This document shows positions 37,901 through 48,530 of a DNA stretch of 64,000 nucleotides, piece after piece (positions within the stretch are counted from its first letter, which is position 1; each line of letters starts with the position of its first letter). The notes under the pieces are model-generated. The model ran no database searches, was not told where the DNA came from, and saw only the letters and a program-made list of their open reading frames with translations. The position numbers and the translations under genes were made by a program. Source of the DNA: Engraulis encrasicolus (lineage: Eukaryota > Chordata > Actinopteri > Clupeiformes > Engraulidae). Location: positions 41,183,983 through 41,247,982 of the forward strand of contig NC_085867.1 of NCBI RefSeq assembly GCF_034702125.1, given 5' to 3'.

Positions 37901-40900
37901 GCGTTGGAGGGACAGTTAAATGGCTTGCTGCACGAGCAAGTCTGCAACGTCCTATTGACAATTAAATTGTAACGCCATACCAACTGTTTGAATTTGTCAA
38001 GGATAATGTCAAGAACATCCATTGCCAGTTTGCCACAACAGAGATGTACCATCATGAAGCTGAGAACCTGTTGAAAAGGTTTGAATCTGCAAGAACTATT
38101 ACAGGTACTCAAAAACTACACAGCTTCTGCCCATTGTCAATGGACACAGTGGAAGTTAGGCCATTTTGAGCATTCAGAGAAGGCAGAGTTGAAAGAGTGA
38201 GCTCAGTAAAGGAATGTATTACATTTTCAAGCATCAAAGGGTATGTTGTAGCTGTATATGATGGCAACTGGTGGTTAGCATGTGCTGAGGAATGTATGCC
38301 GAGCACTGGAGAGGTTAAACTGAACTTCCTGCATCCTCATGGGCCATCTCCATCCTTCACTTTTCCCTTCAGACCAGATAGACTTGTCATGGCTCATCAG
38401 GATGTGCTTCTGGTAGTGGAACCTGTAACTGCAACGGGACGAACTTATACATTATCTACAAAAGACACAGCTGTTGCTTCAAATGCACTGGTAGAGTACA
38501 AAATGAGAGTGTAGCCATTGATTATCTCTTTAAAGTACGGTAAAGGGAAGATGGCACAGGTACACAGAGAAGGAATGTTCAAACATTCACATATCATCAT
38601 TTGGTGTGTATAAATGGACATCTGCCTTAGTTTCTGAAACCTGGGACCATGGACACTGACTATTTTTGTTTTGTTTTTGTTTTGGCATGTGATGCTACTA
38701 TGGTATTACCATATTATTAGTAAGTGGTCTGTATGACGCCATATTTGTGAGTCAAATTCTCTCTGAAATGAATAACAAACCGAACACCAGCATTTTAGGT
38801 GCTGCTCATGACATTGCCGGCTACGTTTGGACAAGGAACTGGCCATTTTAAAATATAGGTTTTTTAGATATTCAATTTTTAATTTTTCAATTTATCATAA
38901 TTCATATTCTGAGAGTAGTTGTATTCCAAGGTGATTGTGTAATATGTAGAGCCAGAAAAGAGCTTTCAAACAACACCACAGGCATCTTTTTGTGACTAAC
39001 ACTGACTGATATATTCAAGGCTGAATGTATAGTGTCCTACCCTCACATGTGAACCTTTCCTAGTCTTTTTCTCCCTTAATATTAGTGTCAGATTCAAACC
39101 AATGCAGTTCTGGGGTGCTACCTTGCTACTGAAAAGGCACACCAAGTATGATTGAAATCCGGGTCGGTCGGGTCCCAAAGTGTCTGATTTCACGTGAAAT
39201 GACCCAATTACAACGCAAAGATGTGTTTTGAATCAAAGTGGGCAGGGTTTTGAGGGAAGGTTGTTCTCATCAACAATCTTCGGATGTATTATGGATCGAG
39301 GTCAGACTAAATTAGACATCCACATTTAGTCTGGTTTATCAGGCTAACGAATTGGAGTTGAACTGCAGTGAAGACTGTGGCGATGAGCTAGGACGCAATC
39401 AGGAAGCAACAGCCACTGTAGCCAACTGGAGTCTGAGAATACAGTCCTACTTTGTCACTTTTGCCGTTGCAGCTCTGAAATAGTTCAGCAATGTCTTCTG
39501 CGCTTCATAAAGCTTTTGTCGCTTTCAGTGCTTGTGATGGTGTCGTTTTCTGTGTGTTCCTGCAGTCAGGGTGCATCTTTATAGAGAATTTCATTTGTGG
39601 GATCTTAATTTGTGTTCGTTTCATTTTAATTGCTTACCATGTTAGGCGACTGGAAGTGGGGATTCTCGTACAGCGTTGGCCCACCAAAGCTGCCTTGGAA
39701 TATTTTGATGAGGTTCAACACAAAGCGTGGTCCAATTTCCACCAGTGATGCGTCCTCCTCAATGATCTACAGGCAGATTGGATGACAGTTTTATATAATA
39801 AATGCATTACATTACAAACATCCATGATGAAAATCCATTTTCCAATACACACAATAGACTTCTTGATACCAAATAAAAAGATGCCTATAAAACTGACCTG
39901 GTAATTCCTGAACCATATTCTATTGTCGGCGATTGTGAATGTGAAGACGTGATCCACGAATGGTTGGCTCTTCGGGTGATACCGAGGTGTTGAAAAAGTC
40001 TGAGAAAACAAACAAACAAACAATTATATTTTCAGTTCATTGCAAACTTCCAAATTAGTCATTAAACACAAACAAAAGAGGAAGTATGCCATAACAAACC
40101 TGGATAAAGAGTTCCTTCAGCAAGGAGTAATGGGGGTCCTTGTCAAATTGCTGTATTATAAAGGAAAAAACAAATTAGTAAAATGCCCATACTACCACAA
40201 AGCAGCTGTATACAACCTCAAAACCTATGCTGAAGTGAACTTACTGGATCAAATGACAGAAGGGGTCTGGATCCTTTCAGGCAGTTTCCAGTCATTTTCA
40301 GCTCTGCTAATGTGTGCACTGGAGAGAAAGGAGAGAGGAGAGTCCAGTTTCAGCAAACACGTGAATACATGACATCTACAGGTTGTAAGGCTTCTTCAAC
40401 TTATGGCCCACAATTCAGATGCAGTCCATATAGAAACTTTTTGTGGCCCAGAAACTGACTTATAACTCAATGCAGTTTAGTGGATTTTTTGTGTCGTCTT
40501 ATTTTATGTGGTCTTCTAAAACCCAGTGAATTTTCCATTCTGCATTCTAGGTAATTAAGTCGAATAGCACTGATTTGCAATATAAAACACTTACCATTCT
40601 GTACCAGGAATTTGGCAGAAGGTCCATGTGGGACGTTGGCAATCCTGAAACACAATTGGTCATCATTAGTCAATGCTATTTTCAACTATTCTACTAAGTT
40701 GGCACAGCATTACTATTCCAAGGAATAATAGTAATAACAATAAAAAAAAACTTACCACATGTAGAGATCTTGCTTTTTCTTTGCTTCAAAATATATACAT
40801 TTGTTGCAGTTCTTGATTTCACACACCTTGAAGGAAAGGACAAAACATCAAGCACTATACATTTACAACACAAGCTATGATCGTGTAGTCACTGTAGTGT

Positions 40901-41605
40901 ATAACTGCAGAATCAGGTCAAAATGTGTCATACCTCATTGACAACGAACAACTTGTCCTTCCTGTCCATTTTCGTGTCTGAAAAGGATTGCACACGGATT
41001 TTAGAGCTTCACAGTTTAGTTAGTGCATGAGAAACATTTACAGGCTCGAGTCTGGCACCGTTGTGTTTGCCCAACATACCAGCTTTCGAGTGAGGCATCA
41101 TGGTTCTGAGGTCCTGCAACAAGTGTCTTGTTCTGAAGTTGATTCCTCTCGAGGAAAAGACCAGAACACGTTCCTTGTTTGTCCATTTTCCCTGAGAAAG
41201 GTGAAACCAGAATCGCCATCAAGTAAATACAAAGCATGTCGCTAGCATTCGGTTTCTCGGAACATCAGACGATACTCATTTTCTTCACATATCTTCAATT
41301 TAGTTAATTTCAGATTGAAGCGGAACGACACACCGCGTACATTGTTGACGAGTAGATTCTATTTTAGAAATTGCATGGATTCTCAGGTGATCAAGCCCAG
41401 CATGCTAACATGTTGCACTGTTTGTTATGGAGAGCCGACAGTCTTATCTTACCACTGAAACAGGAGCCGGAATGTGAATTTCATTCTTCTGTGCCTGATC
41501 CGCATTCTTATTTTGTTCGGATTCCCCATTCAAGTCAAATTTAACTTTTTTCTTGTTTTTAGGTCCTGGACCCTTCTCCCCACGTTTTCTCTTCAGTGCC
41601 GACAT
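34922..41605 (-). CDS. brix1: brix1, ribosome biogenesis protein BRX1 homologue (complete, 10 coding exons)
   Basis: Nucleolar Brix-domain protein needed for pre-60S assembly and rRNA processing (yeast Brx1). Exons in gene order: 41453-41605, 41080-41191, 40934-40977, 40756-40826, 40595-40644, 40245-40318, 40100-40150, 39898-39999, 39638-39766, 34922-35176. All junctions are GT-AG and the frame is 346 codons plus TAA, close to 353 in man. The lysine-rich N terminus (MSALKRKRG) is followed by the Brix domain from about residue 52 (GKWTNKERVLVFSSRGINFR) through PHGPSAKFLVQN, STPRYHPKSQPFVDHVFTFTI and EIGPRFVLNLIKIFQGSFGG. A basic C-terminal tail (RRKTRLKRKGMR) is the last exon. Intron 9 (35177-39637) is 4.5 kb and is mostly transposon; the other introns are short. 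The start ATG is the first in a short 5' leader. Confidence 0.97.
35688..36095. mobile_element. 408-bp hAT-like MITE
   Basis: Ends CAAGGTGTCTGC and inverted GCAGACACCCTG are followed inside by TTTTAGACTTT repeats, a familiar fish hAT type. TATTGA occurs at both borders (35682-35687 and 36096-36101). Confidence 0.75.
36287..39205. mobile_element. 2.9-kb palindromic DNA transposon with 1.2-kb arms
   Basis: Ends GGGTCATTTCACGTGAAATC are perfectly inverted and flanked by AATT (36283-36286 and 39206-39209). The left arm (36287-37493) and right arm (37996-39205) are inverted copies over about 1.2 kb with few differences, joined by a 502-bp spacer. Spacer plus right arm read on the + strand as a transposase-like protein (see the next entry). 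The left arm carries the same C-terminal part on the minus strand. The element sits inside another transposon in brix1 intron 9. The 4-bp duplication would fit Sola-type elements, but I cannot confirm the class. Confidence 0.9.
37640..38514 (+). pseudogene. broken transposase-like frame inside the palindrome
   Basis: Pieces read in order: HDTIAVHLFQKLLIQFL, SDGCAAQYKN, AEWHFFATSHGKGPCDGVGG, ASLQRPIDN, then LFEFVKDNVKNIHCQF, HHEAENLLKRFE, and a C-terminal part SSIKGYVVAVYDGNWWLACA to YKMRV with stop at 38512. The frame is interrupted by a shift near 37770 (a T-run before CTGATGG), a stop near 37967 and a stop near 38168. I recognise the SDG..QYKN and SHGKGPCDGVGG blocks as recurring in uncharacterised animal transposon-like proteins, but I do not know an established family name. 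Confidence 0.75.
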
Positions 41606-42111
41606 TTTCCAACTGGGTCTGCTGCCAGCAAAGGAGGAACTACACGTTGTTAAAGCAATCAGTGGAAATAAACAGCGCCCTCTTGCACACTGGAGTGTAA
41701 TGCACACAAGGAGAAAATGAGCTGTGTGAATCAAAGGAAAATGTTTTACCAAGTAGATAAAAGGGGGCACTTTATATGGCAAACACAAAGAAATACATAA
41801 AGTTAAATAAAAACGCAGTTCATTGTCGACAAGAGGGTGGAGGAGCAAGAGTTTTCTATTAAACACAAATGCCAGCTCTGGAAAGCTCTGACTTTCATTT
41901 CTATAATACGCCAAAGCTGAAGGGGGGTGACATCTGATGATTTGTGAGCTGCAACGAGCAGAGATTTCCCCACTTGCTTTTTTTTTGCAGGTGCTCTCTG
42001 ATGACTCATGCACGTTTTCCAAAAGTACACCAGGGGTCGCCATTGCCACAAAAACGCCACAGCGAACACTTCATAAAATGAGTGGATTACATTTTAATGT
42101 AATTATTTTGT

Positions 42112-42117
42112 TTTATT
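42112..42117 (-). terminator. rad1 polyadenylation signal AATAAA
   Basis: AATAAA on the minus strand, about 195 bases past the rad1 stop and 510 bases before the brix1 start codon. Confidence 0.65.
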
Positions 42118-42311
42118 TTTTTATACAAAAGCCATAACTACTATTAACAAACCAAATATTCTAATACACAATGTTATTGACATCGAAAAAAAATCTCATT
42201 ACAAATTTAAATGCGTATGTACAAAGCGATGACAACAGTTGTTAATAACAATGTTATGTTATGCAGCATATATTATCCACATAATATGTCAAGGGACCTT
42301 TATGATATCCT

Positions 42312-45300
42312 TCATTCATCATTAACTTCTTCGTCTGGTGAGCAGTAGTACTCTACAAAACAGATCTGTCCATCATCGTTGCGAACGAGGTATTGCAGCG
42401 ACAGGAAGCCTCGTGAATCAGTCCGCACTGACACCTTACAGGACAGGGCCAGAGCCTTTGTAGAGGGTTTGAGTAAAGCCATCTTATATCTGTCAGGAGA
42501 CAAAACACAATGCTATTTAGTACAGGTTGAGTAAAGCCATCTTATATCTGTCAGGAGACAAAACACAATTTTATTTAGTACAGGTTTAGTAAAGCCATCT
42601 TATATCTGTCAGGAGACAAAATACAATGTTATTTAGTACAGGTTTAGTAAAGCCATCTTATATCTGTCAGAAGGAGACAAAACACAATGTTATTTAGTAC
42701 AGGTTTAGTAAAGCCATCTTATATCTGTCAGAAGGAGACAAAACACAATGTTATTTAGTAGAACTACAGGTTTAGTAAAGCCATCTTGTATCTGTCAGGA
42801 GACAAAACACAATGTTATTTAGTACAGGTTTAGTAAAGCCATCTTGTATCTGTCAGAAAGACACAAACCACAATGTTATTTAGTAGAGGTTTAGTAACGT
42901 CATCTTGTATCTGTGATGGGGACCAAACACAATGTTATATAGTACAGGTTTATTAAAGCAATCGGGTCAAAGACGTCCAACATGAAATTGTCCTTCAGTG
43001 CAACGGACACTTTTGCTTACTGTAAATGCAAAAAAATATATGTATATTTTCTTTATAATTTTTTTGGCTTGGCTTTCATGCATTCCCTTGAGAAAAACAA
43101 TTAAAATCATGTTTTTCACAGTTACAGTAAGAAAAAGTATCCGTTAGCACTGAAGGACAATTTCATGTTGGACGTCTTTGACCCAATCTTGTATCTGTGA
43201 AAGGGACAAAACACACCCCATTTCTGACAGGTATATTAAAGATGTCTCATATTTGTGAGGAACAGGAAATGTCATTAAAAAAATACCTCAGTCTCACAAC
43301 AAATTAAAGTTAAAAGTTAAAACTGACAACTACATCATTCTGGGGGGTTGAAACTGGGATCTCCTACAGTTTGGTTTCACGGCTCAATTTACCTGTTGGT
43401 TTGTGTCTTGGTGCACTGGAAAAGTTCCATCATATCAGAGTCCTTGGGGTAATCATAATGTGCATTTCCAGAGTTGCCAAATGTAGACAATCTACAAATG
43501 CAGAGGGCAAAAAGAGAGAAAGAACAAAAATCAGCACAATAAAGCATCTGGAAAAGACTCTTTAAGATGATGACATAGAACAGTTCCATCATAAATTTAA
43601 AATATTTCTGCCACACAGGACATGCATAAAATACCATTTGCAAACTAATTTCCAGCACCACATGGTGTTTTCTTACCTTGAAATTATACAGAGACCATAC
43701 GAAAATCTACCTTGTGTACTATAAACGGTTCCACTCTCTACCTAACTTTTACATGAGATGTCCCTGGTTTGCAGATAGTATCAAACTTCATGTCAGACTA
43801 TGACCCATCAACGTAATGAAAGCCCACCTGGGAAACTCCTATTGTCATTGTGACAAACTGTAGTACTCTACAGCATACAGTGCTCACTGCACACACCCTC
43901 GTCTCAACCCTGCAAGGAGGCAACCCCAAACGGCGGCCCCAAGGGAGTAGTGCAACGGGACGGTACCGTACCATGCTCAGAGTACCTCAGTCATGGAGGA
44001 GGATGGGCGACAGTATTTGTTAATTACTCTCCCCACCCACCTGGCGGGTTGGGAATCAAACCAAGTCTGACACCCTAACCATTGACTCATGACTGCAGAA
44101 CTAACCAACCAATGCAATCAGTGCGCAGTTAAGCACTGAATACAAAAGGTAGATGCACCACACGAGCAACATGCTTTACCTGAAGAACGGCTGAGAGGGA
44201 GACATGGTGATCTGCAGAATCTCACTGGTCATGTCCAGTTCGGAGAAGGCCTCTTTCAGACTGTCGGACTGCAAGATGACCTTGTTGGTGACGTTGGTGC
44301 TGCAGAAGTCAAAGTCTATGGGCTCCTCTGGCTCCTGGGTGTTGATCTTGCACACCGTCACCACGCCACCTTCCTCCAGGAAGAGGGTGAGGGGGAACCC
44401 GTAGCCGCTGTAGCACATGCGCAGGGCGGTCGAGACACCTTCAGCCAAGAGAAAAGAAAAAAATAAACATTTTGATCAGACTTAAGAGATGGGATTTCTG
44501 TCTCTTTGACGGGATATAGATCGTAGTGGCTGGTTCCTTTTAAAGAGCTGTTCAAACAAGTCCGACAGGCAGACAAAGATGCGTCCGATGGCGGCGAAAG
44601 AACGCGTTTCAAACGGACAGACCGACGGATGGACGGACGGACATACCCTCTCATAGAGATGCTAGGACGCAAGTAAAAACTGTTAAGAAGATAGCATTTT
44701 TGACTCCACCTCTGGGTCATTTTGTCCAAACAATAACTGATCATAAAATAACTTCAATCACTTTAATCATGTGACTACGTGTAACTTTATGCAAAGTCTA
44801 ACCCTAAGTTTAATAGAAAGGTTTAATTTCAATGTGACTTTTAGTTATGCTCTTGAGTACCGGACACAGTTGGTTGACTAGACAAAGATATGCTGAGATA
44901 TATGTGGAATGTTTTTAAAATTGTAGAATATCAGGTGGCTGTCATTACCTGGAATTGTGCTTCCTCCAAAGATAGTGAGGCAGTCGAGGAGAACTGTAAG
45001 ATTGACTTGAAACCCAACAGAATCTTCTTTGATGACAAACTCCTGAAATATGTCCGCCTGAAATGCAACCAAAAGCACAATATATTTACTGCAAGATTAG
45101 GTAACGTGCCTAAAGTGCACCATGCCGAGCATCATAACCCTGTTATAAAGGTCCAGCCAGGGGCAGACACCCCAGGTAGGCCTACAGAAAAGCCCTGCCA
45201 TGAATCTGTTACAGCCAATTCCATAAACCAGCCGATCCTTATCACCACACCCCTGTCAGCCAGGTTAATACGGGAATTAGTTAAATTACCTGTGTTACGA

Positions 45301-45651
45301 GCACAGGCAAGAGATATCTGGTAGAACTTTTACATCTAATTCCAGTTAGTTCACCCCTGCATTCAACCAAGGGATGGTGTAATTTCACGTGAAACCCTAA
45401 TAACTAAGAGATGCAAGTAAAATCTAACAAGAGATTGAGTAAAAAGAGAAGGAAACCTGGATAAAGGCATTGGCTTGCAGGCACTTGGAGTCCTCGACTG
45501 TCACTTTCAATCCATTCTGTGTAGCATTAAAAATGGCATGGTCTTTAAATGATATGGCTTTGAGGATGTTGGAGAGATTTCTGACATTGTCCAGAGTCGC
45601 AACAAGAACATACTCCTCATGGTCTTGCTGAGACTGAGTTGACAGTGGCAT
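42312..45651 (-). CDS. rad1: rad1, 9-1-1 checkpoint clamp subunit (complete, 5 coding exons)
   Basis: PCNA-like subunit of the RAD9-RAD1-HUS1 clamp that is loaded at damaged DNA and activates ATR. Coding exons in gene order: 45457-45651, 44949-45057, 44180-44438, 43393-43491, 42312-42489. All introns are GT-AG and the frame is 279 codons plus TGA, against 282 in man. Diagnostic blocks are YVLVATLDNVRNLSNILKAI, NLTVLLDCLTIFG, FLEEGGVVTVCKINTQEPEE, FSELDMTSEILQITMSP and NDDGQICFVEYYCSPDEEV. The acidic C terminus is retained. The coding ATG lies 16 bases after an acceptor (CAG at 45668-45670), so a non-coding first exon is expected upstream. The last intron contains an array of copies of the last exon's own 3' splice site. 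Confidence 0.97.
42466..43285 (-). repeat. tandem array of the rad1 last-exon 3' splice site
   Basis: The real acceptor (TTTTGTCTCCTGACAG then ATATAAGATGGC, AG at 42491-42490) starts an array of ten units with a 58-67 bp period. Further AGs are at 42549, 42607, 42665, 42726, 42793, 42851, 42912 and 43196; the tenth unit (43254) has lost it. Most units keep TACTAAAT (branch-point-like), a pyrimidine-rich tract, the AG and the first codons YKMALL. The ninth unit is split by the 221-bp element at 42964-43184. Taking out that insert and its 4-bp duplication restores a 59-bp spacing. Confidence 0.93.
42964..43184. mobile_element. 221-bp hairpin MITE inserted in the rad1 array
   Basis: Inverted arms of about 60 bases begin GGGTCAAAGACGTCCAACAT and are flanked by AATC (42960-42963 and 43185-43188). 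The terminal GGGTCA and the 4-bp AATY duplication match the large palindrome at 36287-39205. Confidence 0.85.
43900..44100. repeat. possible SINE-like fragment in rad1 intron 4
   Basis: Sequence with GGGAATCAAACCAAG and ACCCTAACCATTGAC resembles a reversed tRNA-like B-box region. Support is weak. Confidence 0.3.
44484..44570 (-). mobile_element. hAT terminus relic in rad1 intron 3
   Basis: Inverted match to the right end of the hAT element at 3875-4247 (GAGATGGGATTT, CTCTTTGACGGGA, AGTGGCTGGTTCC). The other end is not identifiable. Confidence 0.65.
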
Positions 45652-45667
45652 GTTTGACACTGTTAAC

Positions 45668-46085
45668 CTGAAAAAGAGATCAGAGACGTTCCATATTCTG
45701 TCATACATACAGCAAAATCCAAAGTAAATACAGACTGTGAGGACATACCGAATTATAAAATTTCATTATTCTAAGCAATCTGACAGTACACTCAGACAAC
45801 CTGGTTGTTTTGTTTAGTTATCAAACTAGCTAATGTCAGAGCCGTAGAGAGAGGTACAGTCTCTCTTATCTGTAGGCTATGGCTAATGTAAACATGGTTA
45901 GCCCCATCAGTCTAAAACTACCTAAGTAACCTTATAATAACAATTTCGTATGATTAATTTACACCATGCCTTACTGCACAAATATGTGATCGTGAAACTT
46001 ACGTGAAAAATAATGTAAACAATGGTAAAATCCCTCATATAAGCTTATTTTTCAAGAGCCGCGCCATCTCTCAGAACATGGAATT
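45668..46085 (-). promoter_or_regulatory. rad1 non-coding first exon and promoter region
   Basis: An acceptor (CTCTTTTTCAG) ends at 45668, leaving a short untranslated leader at 45652-45667 before the ATG. A matching donor (CAC then GTAAGT) is at 46002-46001, so a non-coding first exon probably spans 46003 to about 46080. It is followed by GC-richer sequence containing AGATGGCGCGGC. The start site is not determined. Confidence 0.6.
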
Positions 46086-46398
46086 TTATTCGCGGCTTGC
46101 TCTTCTTATTTAGAACCAACGAAGTGCCATAGCGCCCCTTACTGCACAGGAGTGTAGTCTAACACGCTCAACACAAGGGCAGGGTACCCAATACAAGGGT
46201 GGCACTTGGTGGCAAACTAAACCATTCTGAAAAATACCAACAATGATGATTACATTATTACTGGACACACAACTGCAGTGCTAAGAAGTTTTTTTTGTTG
46301 TTTTAAATTTTATAGATTTTCAAATTAGCCAAGGCAATAGACAGTTAGACCTCATTTGTCTGGTGGAGTATCATTCCACCTTTCTGTATCCACACAAA

Positions 46399-46406
46399 AC
46401 TAAATA

Positions 46407-46460
<54 letters not shown>
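46399..46460. repeat. (AAT)n microsatellite
   Basis: About 60 bases of AAT/ATA triplets. Confidence 0.95.
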
Positions 46461-47169
46461 TTTTTAAAGTGGAGAGGTGCAATCCTCTTCACATGTACGC
46501 AAGTAAATATTAAGAAATAAAACAAATAACTTTTCAGGATTCATTTGCATCAATCAGCGTACCTTATTTCACTCAAATATGCCACAGAGGCATATGCAAA
46601 AATCTGAATTGGCTCCTTATCAGTGATGTGAGTAGGCCTAGACTTGTTCTGTGTTACGAGTAAGGGTGTTACAAAGGTGGCCGACAATGTGCAACAGCAA
46701 CAACACAGGGATTTTCTATCTGCATAGATACAAGTGCCACTAAATTTAGCCTGGAAAAATACCTTTGAGAGGTGGGGGACAGGGGACACACAAGGCCACT
46801 GAAAAGCGTGAGAAATAGAAGGAGAAAGCTGAACTGGGGCTATCTGTAGATCTGTAGATCCTGTGATATCATTATGTAAAACTTCTGATCACTTGGAATC
46901 AAGACCTTGGAATCTAGAATCTCCCAGTGATGGTATAAATATATATTTAATTGATCTTTAATCAACGATTGAACACAATAATGATAAAAGCAACTATTAA
47001 TAAAGAATGCTGCTGTCTTTCACTAAGACACATTTTAGCAATAATGTTGGTCTATGTCAAAAAAAGAGCATCGTAGAAAATTAAATAAAAAAGGCAATGA
47101 GTTACATATGTGGACATTCTTTTCACATCTTGAACTTGCACTACTGAACTAACTGAAAAAAGATAGCTA

Positions 47170-47170
<1 letters not shown>

Positions 47171-47235
<65 letters not shown>

Positions 47236-47236
47236 G
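47171..47236. repeat. (TTA)n microsatellite
   Basis: About 66 bases of ATT/TTA triplets. Confidence 0.95.
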
Positions 47237-47999
47237 ATTATTATTATTACAATTCTTGCTGCTTCCTGACCCTGTGTATAAATTGGGACATTAAAAGTGC
47301 AGAATGCATTTAGCATTGTGTGACAGTGAAGACACATTTAACCCCACTGCTTCAATTACTTTTTCGATCTGAGGCAGGCAGGCTTTGTGCAAGCTGTGGC
47401 CGCCCTTTCTGAAAGCCTGGATTGTTTTTAGCAACCACTTGAAGGAGTCTGTTCTCTGGCTGTGCTTGCCTGCCTGGCCTCGACCCACCCACCATGCGTA
47501 AGATAAGACAAGGGCCAGCTTGTCCTGTGCTGCCACAGCTTCTTGTATACTTCTGGCCTTGGTAAAACATATTGCATAACCTTTGACCTTTCAGATTCTC
47601 TGTGCTCCTTTTTGAAAAGATATACTGTGTAGGCCTATCAGGTTACCGTGTCTATAAATGATCTTTTTTTCATTCAGAGAGGGACAGGCCAGCCAACATA
47701 TAAGATAGTAGGCCTACACAGAAAGGCTTACATATTAGAAAGCTGTTATATATTATAGAAAAGTTGATATGATGCTGATATGTCTCTATAGTAGGCCCAT
47801 AATTATTGCAAAAAGGGTTGTTTCTAAAAGCAATACATGTATAAAAATAACAATAGAAAATTGTAGAATTATTGGATTCTGGCTGGGTGCTATTCTGAGA
47901 TTTATTTTATTTTATTTTAAACTTACTATAGAAAGACTGTGGTGCAGGCCATTGTTGCTGAGTTTGGCGAGCCCCAAAGTCTAGTTCTACCCTACCTAG

Positions 48000-48201
48000 G
48001 CTACTGCCTGTTACCGTCTCACCCCTGCTCCTCCTCCTCCTCCCTATCTCCATTGATGCCGTCGACGGGAGAAAGGGTTTTTGAATCCGAGCAACAGTGC
48101 AGCCGCCATGCTGGGTGAGACAAACTTGCCACGCTTTTCCACCCGCTGCTCTATGCCTTCCTTGTGTTTGTGAAGACGAGAAGGAAAGCGTTTGCATACA
48201 G
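48000..48201 (+). other. candidate non-coding first exon (possible rai14 5' end)
   Basis: A GC-richer block with CTCCTCCTCCTCC and GCAGCCGCCATG ends in ACAG followed by GTAAGA at 48202, a good donor. Position and strand fit the gene next to RAD1 in other vertebrates (RAI14), but no RAI14 coding sequence is in the window. The 5' limit is a guess. Confidence 0.35.
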
Positions 48202-48359
48202 GTAAGACTGACTGCTTTCTGCGATAACTGGCATTCATTGCAGGATGCGACAGCTTGCCGCTCCCTGCTGTTGAAACTTTAGCCACACCAACTAGTTCTA
48301 CACAACAGTCCGATTAGTTCAGCCTTGCGGTCAGGCTCCTCTCTCACGAGAACAGACTT

Positions 48360-48530
48360 TGAACCGTTCTGTGCACTTGTTACACCGTCCGATGTCTCGG
48401 AATATATTGGGATACCTTCAGTGCCCACACCTGCGCGTAAAGCAAGCGGATACATTTTGTGGATAAACGGCCTGCTTTGGAACGGCAACAAAGAAATTCA
48501 TCCTTTTAAATCTTGATTTTTCATTTCGGG
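48360..48530 (+). other. candidate alternative first exon
   Basis: Unique sequence ends in TTTCGGG followed by GTAAGT at 48531, a consensus donor 330 bases after the previous one. A 63-codon frame from 48325 to 48513 ends before the donor and shows no family similarity. Confidence 0.3.

Larger units (their letters stand above)
36171..39346. mobile_element. hAT-type element interrupted by the 2.9-kb palindrome
   Basis: Outer ends TAGCCTGGTGAACCAG and inverted CTGGTTTATCAGGCTA are flanked by ACGAATTG(G) on both sides (36163-36170/1 and 39347-39354/5), a perfect 8- or 9-bp duplication. Without the insert the element is only about 250 bp. Confidence 0.85.
46086..47935. other. intergenic region right of rad1
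   Basis: No coding sequence recognised. It holds (ATA/AAT)n at about 46399-46460 and (TTA)n at about 47171-47236, otherwise unique AT-rich sequence. Confidence 0.6.

Noticed and set aside
41444..42049. 201-codon minus-strand frame as a longer brix1 start
   Set aside because: Only the part from the ATG at 41605 resembles BRIX1. The upstream codons cross the promoter and the rad1-brix1 gap.
42466..43285. CRISPR-like direct repeat array
   Set aside because: The repeats have no unique spacers, sit in a vertebrate intron and copy a splice site. It is a tandem duplication.
45377..45395. TTTCACGTGAAA palindrome as another copy of the large element's end
   Set aside because: Only a short match. 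No GGGTCA end, arm or target duplication accompanies it.
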